Shown here one piece after another: positions 33,614-42,862 of a stretch of DNA of 64,000 nucleotides. The translations under genes were made by a program, and so were the position numbers. Numbering within the stretch: position 1 is the first letter of the stretch; the number at the start of each line of letters is the position of its first letter. The notes beneath the pieces were generated by a model. That model saw only the letters and a list, made by a program, of their open reading frames with translations, was not told the origin of the DNA and ran no database searches. Origin of the DNA: RUG334 sp045599645 (GTDB lineage: Bacteria > Muiribacteriota > Ozemobacteria > Ozemobacterales > Ozemobacteraceae); the NCBI GenBank assembly GCA_045599645.1, contig JAZRWI010000004.1, positions 124,001-188,000 on the forward strand. Reading direction: 5' to 3'.

Positions 33614-35263
33614 ATGACTTGTTCAAACTCAATTTTAGTTAATTCTGATGTCAAACACCAGTTAGGTTGGTGGATTGGTCCAGAAGAAGATATTAAAAGC
33701 ACTGAGGAAGAATTGCGTGCAGCAATTGATGATATTAACTCACCATTGTTTGTAGTAGGCCATTCCAATCAGCTAAAGTTTGTTTCAAAAGGTAATTTAT
33801 CTTTTGATTTGGCTAACAAGCCATCCGAAAACGCTTTGCCTTTTTATGGTTATGCAGCACCAGCCAGTCTGGAAAATCTTGGTGACCCAAGCTTTTGTAA
33901 AGATCATGGAATAAAATACGCTTATATTGGCGGTTCCATGGCTCACGGCATAGCTTCCCCAGAAATAGCCATAGCCTTAGGTAAAGCAGGAATGTTAGGT
34001 TTTATCGGAGCAGCCGGCGATTCACCAGAAAAGGTAGAAAAAACCTTAATCAGAATGAAGGCAGAAGGTGTTCCATTTGGTTTTAACCTGATACATAGCC
34101 CTAACGAAAATGGTCTGGAAGATAAGATTGTTGATTTATATCTCAAATATGAATTGCATCTTGTAGAAGCATCAGCATTTCTTCAGATGACCTTGCCTCT
34201 GATAAGATACAGAGTTACAGGCATTCATGAAGACGAAAATGGCAATATTATTGTGCCAAACAAAATCATTGCTAAGGTTAGCCGTGTTGAAGTAGCTTCT
34301 AAGTTTATGGCTCCACCGCCTGAAAAAATGCTTAAAAAGTTAGTTGAAGACGGTGTAATTACTAGTCATCAAGCTGAATTAGCATCAAAGATACCTGTTG
34401 CTCAGGATATTACCTCTGAAGCAGATTCAGGTGGTCACACAGATAATCGTCCAGCAGTTTGTCTGCACCCGACAATGGTTGCACTTCGCAATCAAATGCA
34501 GGCTCAATACAATTATTCTATGCCACTCAGAGTTGGTTTCGGTGGCGGTAACGGCACTCCAGCCTCAGTAGCTGCAGCAATAGCAATGGGTGCTGCATTC
34601 CTTGTTACAGGTTCTGTTCATCAGGCTTGTCTTGAATCAGGCACGTCAGACATTGCAAGACAGTTGCTTGCAAACGCAGGCCAAGCAGATACAGCCATGG
34701 CACCAGCCGGTGACATGTTTGAAATGGGTGTAACGGTTCAGGTTCTCAGACGCGGAACTATGTTTGCAATGAGAGGTAAGAAGCTATACGAATTGTATCG
34801 CAAATACAACAGTATGGATGAAATTCCGGCTGCAGACAGAGAAAACCTTGAAAAGACAATTTTCTTGAGTAGTCTTGAAGAAGCTTGGAAAAATACAGAA
34901 AGCTTCTGGATGAAGAAAGACCCAAGAGAAGTAGAAAAAGCCAATAAAGATCCTCATCACAAAATGGCCCTGACTTTCAGAGCATATCTCGGCCAATCTT
35001 CAAGATGGGCTACTGCAGGTATTCCTGAACGCAAAATGGACTACCAGATCTGGTGTGGACCTGCTATTGGTGCTTTCAACGAATGGACAAGAGGAACATT
35101 CCTTGAAAAGGTTGAAAATCGTAACGTTGTAACCGTTGCAATGAACCTGATGTATGGTGCAGCCCGTGAACTTAGAATCAATCAGCTTCGCACTCAGGGA
35201 ATAAGCCTTGCTCCATCAATTGCTAATTCTGTTCCATTAGAATTAGACAAGATTTTACATTAA
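33614..35263 (+). CDS. pfaD: PfaD-type enoyl reductase of PUFA/secondary-lipid synthase
   Basis: The protein has about 549 residues. GGAGG lies five bases before the ATG at 33614, which I prefer to the in-frame ATG at 33575. The FMN-dependent NPD/2-nitropropane-dioxygenase-like barrel is clear: Y-I-G-G-S-M-A-H-G-I near residue 95, the G-A-A-G-D-S-P segment, V-G-F-G-G-G-N-G-T-P-A-S and A-A-F-L-V-T-G-S-V-H-Q. The C-terminal W-C-G-P-A-I-G-A-F-N-E-W is characteristic of PfaD. PfaD reduces enoyl intermediates for the PfaA/PfaC machine in the cytoplasm. It is about 9 kb from pfaA. A terminator-like hairpin separates it from pfaE. Confidence 0.92.
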   Translation: MTCSNSILVNSDVKHQLGWWIGPEEDIKSTEEELRAAIDDINSPLFVVGHSNQLKFVSKGNLSFDLANKPSENALPFYGYAAPASLENLGDPSFCKDHGIKYAYIGGSMAHGIASPEIAIALGKAGMLGFIGAAGDSPEKVEKTLIRMKAEGVPFGFNLIHSPNENGLEDKIVDLYLKYELHLVEASAFLQMTLPLIRYRVTGIHEDENGNIIVPNKIIAKVSRVEVASKFMAPPPEKMLKKLVEDGVITSHQAELASKIPVAQDITSEADSGGHTDNRPAVCLHPTMVALRNQMQAQYNYSMPLRVGFGGGNGTPASVAAAIAMGAAFLVTGSVHQACLESGTSDIARQLLANAGQADTAMAPAGDMFEMGVTVQVLRRGTMFAMRGKKLYELYRKYNSMDEIPAADRENLEKTIFLSSLEEAWKNTESFWMKKDPREVEKANKDPHHKMALTFRAYLGQSSRWATAGIPERKMDYQIWCGPAIGAFNEWTRGTFLEKVENRNVVTVAMNLMYGAARELRINQLRTQGISLAPSIANSVPLELDKILH

Positions 35264-35276
35264 TAGAAAGCTGTAT

Positions 35277-35310
35277 AAATGGCTCCTTCAAAATGGGAGC
35301 CATTTATTTT
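35277..35310 (+). terminator. Hairpin terminator or attenuator between pfaD and pfaE
   Basis: AAATGGCTCC (35277-35286) pairs with GGAGCCATTT (35296-35305) and ATTTT follows. It ends only five bases before the pfaE start codon, so it may tune pfaE expression. Confidence 0.75.
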
Positions 35311-35315
35311 AGGCA

Positions 35316-35984
35316 ATGAAACGACTTGTTTTTTTTGATAATACTGTGGAGGTCTTTGTAATTGATGAAAGTGATTTCATCAAACCGAACAGTCCCTCTT
35401 TATCACAAATTATCAGCAATTTAAGTCCAGAAGAACAAGACAAATATTATAGATATAAAAACTTATCTGCCCAATATCAATATTTAACAGCTCATTATTA
35501 TCTAAGACTACTTTTAAGTAAGAAATTAAATGAAGAGTCCAGCCATATAAAAATATTAGAGCATGAAAATGGTAAACCTTATTTACAGTATCACACAAAG
35601 CTGAATTTTAATATTTCACACACAAAAAATCTAGTGCTGATAGCCTTTTCAGAATTTCAAGTAGGTGTAGATGTTGAACAAGAAGAACGTTCATCAGATA
35701 TGGTGCAGATATTAGAGCATTTTTTCTCGAAAAAAGAATTAGAAAGCTTTTTACAGCAACCAGAGTCTATAAAAAGCAGAGCATTTTATACCGGCTGGAC
35801 CCGCAAGGAAGCCATATTGAAAGCCACAGGTGAAGGGCTAAGTGCTTTAAAAAACAATGAGGTATCTTTTGATCCAGATGCTTCAAAACCTATTATTTCT
35901 GATTCTTCAACCCATGAAATATTCTTAGCAGATTTTATCCCAGCTCCTGGATATTGTGGATGTGTTGTAAAACTAGCAAAATAG
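35316..35984 (+). CDS. pfaE: Sfp-type 4'-phosphopantetheinyl transferase (PfaE role)
   Basis: This 222-residue protein has the Sfp/Gsp-type motifs: G-K-P-Y-L near residue 87, N-F-N-I-S-H-T, the Mg-binding V-G-V-D-V-E, and W-T-R-K-E-A-I-L-K-A-T-G-E-G. It transfers phosphopantetheine from CoA to the Ser of carrier proteins. Its position after pfaD makes it the likely activator of the four ACP domains in PfaA. Its ribosome binding site is weak (AGG three bases before the ATG) and sits right after a terminator-like hairpin, so expression may be low. It converges on the minus-strand gene that ends at 35994. Confidence 0.9.
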   Translation: MKRLVFFDNTVEVFVIDESDFIKPNSPSLSQIISNLSPEEQDKYYRYKNLSAQYQYLTAHYYLRLLLSKKLNEESSHIKILEHENGKPYLQYHTKLNFNISHTKNLVLIAFSEFQVGVDVEQEERSSDMVQILEHFFSKKELESFLQQPESIKSRAFYTGWTRKEAILKATGEGLSALKNNEVSFDPDASKPIISDSSTHEIFLADFIPAPGYCGCVVKLAK

Positions 35985-35993
35985 TAGCTTTAT

Positions 35994-36845
35994 TCAAACC
36001 ATAAACTCAGTTGGATTAGCCGGTGGCTGGTTTTCAATGTCGTCGTTAGGTTCTGGAACAGGTGTATAATACAGTTTGTTTCTCTGAAGAATCTTCTGGA
36101 TAGCCTTCATATCAGCAACAACACTATTCAATTTCTCTGGTTCTACAAGCTTATCTGCAATAATAAAAATCAAATGGCCACGAGCGCAAATACGATAACC
36201 CTTTTCTGCAAATCTCATAAAACCACTTCGTATGGCTGGTATAAATAGATTTCTTACTTCAGAATCTATTTGTCCTGAAAGCCACCATGCATCAGAAAAA
36301 TCTTTGTCGTTTTGGAAATCAATATCTGCAGAATCTGCAATTCCAAATAATTCAAATGCTTTCAGCTTTATTGTTTCTGGCATCATATCAAAGTATGGCA
36401 GCTGAATACCATTATCAAAAATTACGCACATCGTAAGTTCATTCTTAAACTTATCAGAAGCATTATCATTACCCATCCCATAAACTTTTCTATGACCACT
36501 GTATCTGCCAGAACCAGTTGAAGCAGCTGCCGAAGCCATTCTATCAATATTAATTTCATGGGCAGTAAATTCAAGTTCACCAACATACAATGAACCTTTA
36601 TAATCACTTTCGAATTCCAAAGCATTAGCAAAAGATGGTTCTTTAAATTTTCTGAAACAAGGCCAATCTGCTGCGGCATTCATCGGCTTTGCAAAGTATG
36701 GCTTATATGTCAGGTGCTTTTTTTCTGCAAATTCCCTTAGCTTAGCTTCATGCGATGATTTCTTAAAGGATTTTACAGTCCTAAGTATCGCACAGACTGT
36801 AGCAATAATAATAAATATAATAACTGCAGTTAATTGTCCATACAT
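35994..36845 (-). CDS. Membrane-anchored protein, paralogue family (QDIDF family) member 1
   Basis: The protein has 283 residues with an N-terminal transmembrane helix (about 4-23) and a soluble cytoplasm-facing domain. It shares with three nearby proteins the core 'D-I-D-F-x(2-3)-D-x-x-F-S-x(4)-L-x-G' (here A-D-I-D-F-Q-N-D-K-D-F-S), followed by a stretch matching R-x-L-F-x-x-x-x-R-x-x-F. This is the most diverged copy, with a Ser/Gly-rich insert near residue 115 and a Pro-rich tail. The function is unknown; similar single-pass proteins are found widely but uncharacterised. It lies next to pfaE, convergent. Confidence 0.75.
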   Translation of the reverse strand: MYGQLTAVIIFIIIATVCAILRTVKSFKKSSHEAKLREFAEKKHLTYKPYFAKPMNAAADWPCFRKFKEPSFANALEFESDYKGSLYVGELEFTAHEINIDRMASAAASTGSGRYSGHRKVYGMGNDNASDKFKNELTMCVIFDNGIQLPYFDMMPETIKLKAFELFGIADSADIDFQNDKDFSDAWWLSGQIDSEVRNLFIPAIRSGFMRFAEKGYRICARGHLIFIIADKLVEPEKLNSVVADMKAIQKILQRNKLYYTPVPEPNDDIENQPPANPTEFMV

Positions 36846-37129
36846 TGCACCTAACTCCTATCACTGCTTTTAATTAATCAAATATGTAATTAAGAAAAAA
36901 GTAAGTATTGTTGGGTTTCTGATTTCTGCTTTTAACTCTTACAAATGATAAACATCTATCAAGGTCTGTTAAAATCAGATAAATCAACTTTAACAAAACT
37001 CAACCTTACCTTCATTATAAAGTAATTAATCGTTAGACTCAATAAAAAAGCACTTAAGCTAATTATTTTTAAATTAAAGTTGCTCAAAAAGGTCAAAAAA
37101 AATTTTATAAAAAGTAAAAAAATTATTGC

Positions 37130-37158
37130 TTGCAATTTTTTTCACAAACAAGTATACT
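37130..37158 (+). promoter_or_regulatory. Promoter of the GAPDH gene
   Basis: TTGCAA (37130-37135) and TATACT (37153-37158) are separated by 17 bases. The leader to the ATG at 37239 is about 74 bases, with AGGAG before the start. The rest of 36846-37130 is AT-rich and shows nothing else. Confidence 0.75.
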
Positions 37159-37238
37159 TGTGCCGCTCATAAAAATGACGATTTGTTGATATTAAATTTA
37201 CAGCAAATATTCACAGAATTCATTAGGAGAATTTCAAA

Positions 37239-38252
37239 ATGTCAGTAAGAGTAGCAATTAATGGTTTTGGCCGTATTGGTCGTCTCGCTTTCAGACAGAT
37301 GTTTGACGCAGAAGGATACGAAGTAGTAGCAATCAACGATTTGACAAGCCCAGAAATGCTTGCTCACCTCTTGAAGTATGATACTGCTCAGGGTACTTAT
37401 AAATATGCTACCTCTGTAAAAGCCGGTGAAAATTCTATTACCGTAAATGGTAAAGAAATCACTATCTACAAAGAAGCTGACGCATCTAAGCTTCCTTGGG
37501 GCGATTTAAAGGTTGACGTAGTTCTCGAATGCACTGGTTTCTATGCTTCAAAAGACAAAGCTATGGCTCACATCAATGCCGGTGCTCGCAAGTGCGTTAT
37601 CTCTGCTCCTGCAGGCAATGACCTTCCAACAATCGTTTACAATGTAAACCACAAAACTCTCAAAGCTTCTGACAATGTAATTTCAGCAGCTTCTTGCACT
37701 ACTAACTGCTTGGCTCCAATGGCTAAGGCTCTCAATGATCTCGCACCAATCATGTCTGGTATCATGACTACAGTTCATGCTTATACTGGTGACCAGATGG
37801 TTCTCGACGGCCCACAGAGAAAGGGCGACAAGAGAAGATCAAGAGCAGCTGCTTGCAACATCGTTCCAAATTCAACTGGTGCTGCTAAGGCTATTGGTCT
37901 TGTAATTCCTGAATTGAACGGTAAGCTTATCGGTTCTGCACAGCGCGTTCCAACCCCAACAGGTTCAACCACTATCCTCGTAGCTGTAGTAAAAGGCAAA
38001 GTAACAAAAGAACAGGTTAATGAAGCTATGAAGGCTCAGTCTAACGAATCTTTCGGTTACAACACTGACGAAATCGTTTCTTCTGACGTAATCGGTATGA
38101 CCTACGGTTCACTCTTCGACGCAACTCAGACTATGGTTGCTCCAATGGAAGATGGTAACACTCAGGTTCAGGTAGTTTCTTGGTATGACAACGAAAATTC
38201 TTACACTTCTCAGATGGTAAGAACAATCAAGTATTTCTCTGAACTCAAATAA
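37239..38252 (+). CDS. gap: Glyceraldehyde-3-phosphate dehydrogenase
   Basis: The protein has 337 residues, the usual length. The NAD-binding start is V-A-I-N-G-F-G-R-I-G-R. The active site S-C-T-T-N-C puts the catalytic Cys at 153, and His lies in T-V-H-A-Y-T-G-D-Q. The C-terminal W-Y-D-N-E-x-S-Y is intact. It oxidises glyceraldehyde-3-phosphate with phosphate and NAD in glycolysis. Codon choice is more biased than in its neighbours, as expected for a highly expressed gene. It has its own strong promoter and a long terminator, so it is a single-gene unit standing between pfaE and pfaA by position only. Confidence 0.97.
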   Translation: MSVRVAINGFGRIGRLAFRQMFDAEGYEVVAINDLTSPEMLAHLLKYDTAQGTYKYATSVKAGENSITVNGKEITIYKEADASKLPWGDLKVDVVLECTGFYASKDKAMAHINAGARKCVISAPAGNDLPTIVYNVNHKTLKASDNVISAASCTTNCLAPMAKALNDLAPIMSGIMTTVHAYTGDQMVLDGPQRKGDKRRSRAAACNIVPNSTGAAKAIGLVIPELNGKLIGSAQRVPTPTGSTTILVAVVKGKVTKEQVNEAMKAQSNESFGYNTDEIVSSDVIGMTYGSLFDATQTMVAPMEDGNTQVQVVSWYDNENSYTSQMVRTIKYFSELK

Positions 38253-38266
38253 TTCAGGATAATACC

Positions 38267-38315
38267 AAAGAGCAAAAAAATGCCAGCCCAAAAGGCTGGT
38301 ATTTTTTTGCTCTTT
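38267..38315 (+). terminator. Long intrinsic terminator of gap
   Basis: AAAGAGC plus A-run plus TGCCAGCC (38267-38288) pairs with GGCTGGTA plus T-run plus GCTCTTT (38294-38315), with a CAAAA loop and one mispair. It is efficient-looking. Confidence 0.93.
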
Positions 38316-38357
38316 AGACTGTGATATAATGATTATAATAAAATATGGAGGATGATT

Positions 38358-39710
38358 ATGAATAAGGTTGATTTAGTTTTAAAGAATGCTATCGTTTTAA
38401 CAGTTGATGAAGAATACAAGATTTATGAACCGGGTGCTGTCGCTGTTACAGATAATACAATAACCGCTGTAGGCGAAGAAAAAAGTATTTTAGATACCTA
38501 TGAAGGTAAAGAAGTAATAGATTGCAATGGTAAAATTTTGATGCCTGGCTTAATCAATACTCACACTCATCTTCCAATGGCTTTTCTTAGAGGCATAATG
38601 GACGATTTACGCCTTGATGAATGGCTTAACAATTATATTTTCCCAACAGAAGGTAATTTTGTTAATGCAAAAACCGTTAAATTGGGAGCAGAACTGGCTT
38701 GTGCTGAATTAATAAAATCCGGTTGTACCACTGTCCTGGATATGTATTATTTCCCGGATATCATTGCTGATGTATTAATAAAAGCAGGCATGAGAGGCAT
38801 CTGTGATAATACAATTATGTGTTTCCCAGGTGTAGATAACGTTCCTGTTGATGACAAATTTATAAATGCAGAAAAATTTACTGAAAAATATAAAAATCAT
38901 AGATTAATTTATTCAGCTATTGGTCCGCATGCCCCCTACACTAATTCAGAAGAAACTATCAAGCATAGTATTGAATTCGCTAAGAAGCACGATATAATGC
39001 TTAACATGCATTTAGCTGAAACAGCTCATGAAGCCAAAGATTTGACTGAAAAATATGGTTCAGTATCTGATTACCTTGAAAAAATGGGCTTCGATGATAT
39101 CAAATGCAACTTTGCCCATTGTGTCCATTTAACAGATAAAGATATAAAGGCTTTCGCCAAACATAACATAGGCGTTGCCCACAATCCAACTTCAAATATG
39201 AAGCTTGCTTCAGGCGCTGCACCAGTAACAGCAATGTTTGCTGCAGGCGTTAATGTTGGTATAGGCACTGATGGCAATTCTTCAAATAACGACCTGGATA
39301 TGTTCGAAGAAATGAGAATGGCCTCGTTTCTGGCTAAGATACAGGCAGACAGCCCAACTGCTCTAACAGCTAAGGAAGTAATTTACATGGCTACAAGAGG
39401 CGGTGCTAAATCTATATTCTTAGACAAAATTACTGGTTCGTTGGAAGTCGGTAAACGAGCTGATTTGATTACTGTTGATATAAATACACTTCACAATATG
39501 CCTAGATTCAGACATAATCCTGACGGACTTTACGGTCAATTAATCTATGCGGCCAAGTCTACAGACGTATGTGATGTAATGTGCGATGGCAAATGGCTCA
39601 TGCGTAACAAGGAATTGCAGACAATTAATGTAAAACCATTGTTAGAAGAAGCTCAAGCTCTGGCGTCAAACATTGATAACTTTGTTATCGGACTGAAAAA
39701 CAAAAAGTAA
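38358..39710 (+). CDS. mtaD: MTA/SAH deaminase-like amidohydrolase
   Basis: The protein has about 450 residues. The ATG at 38358 has GGAGG six bases upstream, while the in-frame ATG at 38352 is too close to it. The motifs are those of the TrzN/ATZ/MTA-SAH deaminase group: P-G-L-I-N-T-H-T-H-L-P-M, then H-L-A-E-T-A-H-E, A-H-C-V-H-L-T and G-I-G-T-D-G-N-S-S-N-N. These enzymes deaminate 5'-methylthioadenosine or S-adenosylhomocysteine and related purines. Its presence near radical SAM and SAM-dependent genes is suggestive only. A chlorohydrolase or guanine deaminase activity cannot be excluded from sequence. Confidence 0.85.
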   Translation: MNKVDLVLKNAIVLTVDEEYKIYEPGAVAVTDNTITAVGEEKSILDTYEGKEVIDCNGKILMPGLINTHTHLPMAFLRGIMDDLRLDEWLNNYIFPTEGNFVNAKTVKLGAELACAELIKSGCTTVLDMYYFPDIIADVLIKAGMRGICDNTIMCFPGVDNVPVDDKFINAEKFTEKYKNHRLIYSAIGPHAPYTNSEETIKHSIEFAKKHDIMLNMHLAETAHEAKDLTEKYGSVSDYLEKMGFDDIKCNFAHCVHLTDKDIKAFAKHNIGVAHNPTSNMKLASGAAPVTAMFAAGVNVGIGTDGNSSNNDLDMFEEMRMASFLAKIQADSPTALTAKEVIYMATRGGAKSIFLDKITGSLEVGKRADLITVDINTLHNMPRFRHNPDGLYGQLIYAAKSTDVCDVMCDGKWLMRNKELQTINVKPLLEEAQALASNIDNFVIGLKNKK

Positions 39711-39717
39711 TTCAGAT

Positions 39718-40422
39718 TTATTTATCAGAAATACTTTCCTTTGCTTGTATCAGGTTTAAGTCCAATTCATTAAAAATTGCAATAGCCTGATCAAGCATTT
39801 CTTCTCTTTCATAACCATTCATAGGCTTAGGAGCCAAAACAGCAAAAGTATCCTGACAGCTTTCGTATACATACTTATCCCTATGATTGTGTATGAATGC
39901 GTTTCTAACATTTGGACCAAAAAGTCGTCTAATCTCTTCTACTTTTTCACCTTGTAATACAAACATGCCAGAGAAAATCTCATCATCATCAAAATCAATA
40001 TCCTGACCCCATAGCAGCTTACCTAGATAGTCAAGGATTCTCTCCTGGTCTCTGGCATAAAAAGATGGGAATGCAGCCCCTTCAGTTGAAAGAAAACAAA
40101 TAGTATTCTGAACAGGAGCCCATTTTTGTCTTCGTCCACCGACATATTTCATAAAAATAAAATCAACTATATTAAAACGTAGCCCACATTTGTAACCTGA
40201 GGTTGATGCGACATATCTGCACTGATTTCCTATTTTACGTATCTTGAAATCTATATGAGACGGAAAATCGTTAAGTTCATCTTTATATACAAAGCCGTTT
40301 TTTTTAGCCCACTCGATAACAGACTCTTGTCGATCTTTTTCTTTTTTTTCCTTTTCAATTTCTCTATTTGTAGCAATAACCCATACAAAAAACATAACTA
40401 CGAGAACAATAAATAATTCCAT
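39718..40422 (-). CDS. Membrane-anchored paralogue family (QDIDF family) member 2
   Basis: The protein has 234 residues with one N-terminal transmembrane helix (3-19) and a charged coiled segment (E-K-E-K-K-E-K-D). The soluble domain contains the shared core F-Y-A-R-D-Q-E-R-I-L-D-Y-L-G-K-L, G-Q-D-I-D-F, F-x-L-Q-G and R-N-A-F-I-H-N-H. It is most similar to member 4 at 43167-43850. The function is unknown. The next minus-strand gene upstream (40455-41798) ends 33 bases before its start, so both are likely co-transcribed. Confidence 0.75.
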   Translation of the reverse strand: MELFIVLVVMFFVWVIATNREIEKEKKEKDRQESVIEWAKKNGFVYKDELNDFPSHIDFKIRKIGNQCRYVASTSGYKCGLRFNIVDFIFMKYVGGRRQKWAPVQNTICFLSTEGAAFPSFYARDQERILDYLGKLLWGQDIDFDDDEIFSGMFVLQGEKVEEIRRLFGPNVRNAFIHNHRDKYVYESCQDTFAVLAPKPMNGYEREEMLDQAIAIFNELDLNLIQAKESISDK

Positions 40423-40454
40423 GCTACTCTCGCTTTCAAACTAATTCTTATTAT

Positions 40455-41798
40455 TTAAGAATTAATCCACTTGATAATATTTAAAAGGGCTTCCTGTTCA
40501 TCGGCGCAAATCTGGGCTGAATTGATTGCATAAAGAAGTTCTGTGGCTTTTTTTTCTTCGGTTCCCCGTGCTAAGCCTTTAAGATAACGAGCGAGAAACT
40601 TATTTATTCCTTTCTGAACATCTTTTAACGGGTCTTTGCACCATTGCAAAGCTGTTTTTGCTTTATCAAGCGCCTGCAGTTTTGCCTGTTCTTCTGTCAT
40701 AAGATCATCGCAAACCTTTACCAGATTATGAGAGCCACGACGTTTCCTATATTCAATATCTCTATTACGCCAATAAGCCTTATTATCGAAACCAGCCTGT
40801 TCAAAATCAGCTACTTCAGGAATTTCTTTAAGTAAATCAGGGGTAATATACAATGGTTTATCTAAGGAAACGCCCATAAAAGCGTATTTACCACACCACC
40901 CTATTGTGTAGCCTTCATCAATAATGCCACCAACCAGGTCCGGAACACTTATATCATATTGAGTAACATAATTCAGGTCTTTTCTATTAGAAATTTCAAA
41001 ATCCAAGGTTTTGAACCATCCGTTTATTCTGGTATCAAGGCTATTATTAATAAATTCAGATGGCATAGAATAAAGCTTATTTATTCCTTCTTCATCAAAT
41101 AAATCCCAAATTGTGTCATCATCTTCGAAGTCATTCTGTAAATAAACTAATTTTTGATCACACAGCATGAAATCAAAATAAACATCGCCAATCATCTTCA
41201 CCGGGCGCATGAAATCAGGATAAACTTCAGTGTGCCATGTAGAAGTAGCGGCAGAATGTTCCCATTTATCTTCAGGATCAATAACAGGTCTTTTTACAAA
41301 TTCTGTATTTATAATTCTGGTATCTTGAATCCAGTATTTCTTGCAAATAGCTTTATAGCTATCTAAGAATAGCTGAACCTGTTTGAAATAATCAGCTTCA
41401 AGCATGTTTTCATAAAGCTTTTCGCGTTCAAAGCAATAGCTTGTCAAAAGCTCGGCATTTGCTGTCTTATCTTCTCTAACTGCTGGAATAATCACTAATC
41501 CATGTTCATAATTGTCGTCAGCAATCTTTTTGGCATAATAGCCAACTAATAAAGTCCCCGCTATATCAGAAGCACATCTGGCTAAGGCGGCAGGAATCAC
41601 CTTTCGGCGCTCTTCCATCGAATAAATAGTAGAATCCATGTCGCTATTTCCCCCAACAAGAGGGAAAGCCCAAACTTCACGACGACCACTACCAAGTTCT
41701 ATTTGGGTTAAATCACCGTTCTGGGTAATATTAAGAGGCCAGACTGCAGTCAGAGCATTATTTATTGATTCAGATTCAAGAAAATTAGTTTTATTCAT
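40455..41798 (-). CDS. Protein of unknown function, 447 residues
   Basis: I do not recognise a family. The protein has no signal peptide or membrane helix and looks globular, rich in aromatic and acidic residues. There is a helical, charged region in the C-terminal third (about 360-440, E-E-Q-A-K-L-Q-A-L-D-K-A). Distinct segments include G-S-G-R-R-E-V-W-A-F-P-L near residue 36 and G-W-C-G-K-Y-A-F-M-G-V near 305. It is upstream of, and probably co-transcribed with, paralogue member 2, and divergent from member 3, so it may act with that membrane family. Confidence 0.75.
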   Translation of the reverse strand: MNKTNFLESESINNALTAVWPLNITQNGDLTQIELGSGRREVWAFPLVGGNSDMDSTIYSMEERRKVIPAALARCASDIAGTLLVGYYAKKIADDNYEHGLVIIPAVREDKTANAELLTSYCFEREKLYENMLEADYFKQVQLFLDSYKAICKKYWIQDTRIINTEFVKRPVIDPEDKWEHSAATSTWHTEVYPDFMRPVKMIGDVYFDFMLCDQKLVYLQNDFEDDDTIWDLFDEEGINKLYSMPSEFINNSLDTRINGWFKTLDFEISNRKDLNYVTQYDISVPDLVGGIIDEGYTIGWCGKYAFMGVSLDKPLYITPDLLKEIPEVADFEQAGFDNKAYWRNRDIEYRKRRGSHNLVKVCDDLMTEEQAKLQALDKAKTALQWCKDPLKDVQKGINKFLARYLKGLARGTEEKKATELLYAINSAQICADEQEALLNIIKWINS

Positions 41799-41860
41799 GA
41801 TATTGCTTAGAATATCAAATCAACATTCAAAGGTCAATCTGCATAAACATTTTAAGAATA

Positions 41861-41888
41861 TAGACAAAGCCATTTAATAGGTTATAAT
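41861..41888 (+). promoter_or_regulatory. Promoter for paralogue member 3
   Basis: TAGACA (41861-41866) and TATAAT (41883-41888) are 16 bases apart; GAGGAG precedes the ATG at 41915. Confidence 0.6.
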
Positions 41889-41914
41889 ATAAATAGGATC
41901 TGAGGAGTAAATTA

Positions 41915-42862
41915 ATGAGCAGATATTACAATTACAGATACGGACATAGTCGTCATAGTGGTGATGCACCATTGTGGCCAATGTTCGCCGTATTAGGCAT
42001 TATTATTATCATTTATTTCCTAAACCAGTTATATCAAAAATGGCGTAGGAATAAAATAAGAGAATATTGCTTCAAAAATGGTTTAAGCTTCTGTGATGAC
42101 CCGGTAGAATCTACATCCTTGACTTCTTCTGTTGCCTTCAAAGAAAGCTGCTATGATGTAATGCAAAAGGGTGTAGAAAGTGGCGTGCGCGCTATGATGC
42201 AGGGCATGATGGGCGAAATGGAATTCCGTTCTGCTGACTATTACTATGTCGAAATTGTTCATACCAACAAGGGTACACGTCGTAGTTATCATTATTACAC
42301 GTTAACAGAACTATATAAACCTTATGCAAATTTAGGTTATTTCTATGCCAGAGAAGAGAATTTATTTGATGGTATTGGTGTTGCCATGGGCAATCAGGAT
42401 ATCGACTTCTCAAACGACAAAAATTTCTCCAGTAAATTCCTATTACAAGGCAATGAAGCAGATGTTAGGCAGTTGTTTACCCAAAGAGCCAGGAATGCCT
42501 TTGTTTCACACCACGTTGGTGGTTGCTACTATGAAGGCACTAATGACTGTTTATTAGTTTACTGCAAAGGCTATAAAACAATTGGTGACCGTTTAAAAAT
42601 GCTAGAACATGGTTATCACATAATGCAGGGGTTAGCTCCTTATAATAGGACAGCTAATTTCTTACCTGAAATGCCGCCACTTGAACAGGAACCGCAAAAT
42701 AATGTTTATGGTCAGCAATATGATCAGCAGCAGTATGGGCAGGGATATGGTCAGCAATCATATGGTCAGCAGTATGGCCAAGGATATGGGCAGTCTTATG
42801 GTCAGCAGCCGCAGAAGAAGGCCAAAAGCTGGAAGGATGCCTGTGACCCGTTAAATTCATAA
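41915..42862 (+). CDS. Membrane-anchored paralogue family (QDIDF family) member 3 with Q/G/Y-rich tail
   Basis: The protein has 315 residues with a Tyr/His/Arg-rich start, a transmembrane helix (about 21-41) and the shared domain. The domain includes F-Y-A-R-E-E-N-L-F-D-G-I, N-Q-D-I-D-F-S-N-D-K-N-F-S, F-L-L-Q-G and R-A-R-N-A-F-V-S-H-H. Unlike its relatives it ends in a low-complexity tail (about 255-300) made of Y-G-Q, G-Y-G-Q and Q-Q repeats. The last codons (N-S and the stop) are formed by the first units of the CATAATK array, so the repeat abuts or has invaded the gene end. The function is unknown. Confidence 0.78.
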   Translation: MSRYYNYRYGHSRHSGDAPLWPMFAVLGIIIIIYFLNQLYQKWRRNKIREYCFKNGLSFCDDPVESTSLTSSVAFKESCYDVMQKGVESGVRAMMQGMMGEMEFRSADYYYVEIVHTNKGTRRSYHYYTLTELYKPYANLGYFYAREENLFDGIGVAMGNQDIDFSNDKNFSSKFLLQGNEADVRQLFTQRARNAFVSHHVGGCYYEGTNDCLLVYCKGYKTIGDRLKMLEHGYHIMQGLAPYNRTANFLPEMPPLEQEPQNNVYGQQYDQQQYGQGYGQQSYGQQYGQGYGQSYGQQPQKKAKSWKDACDPLNS

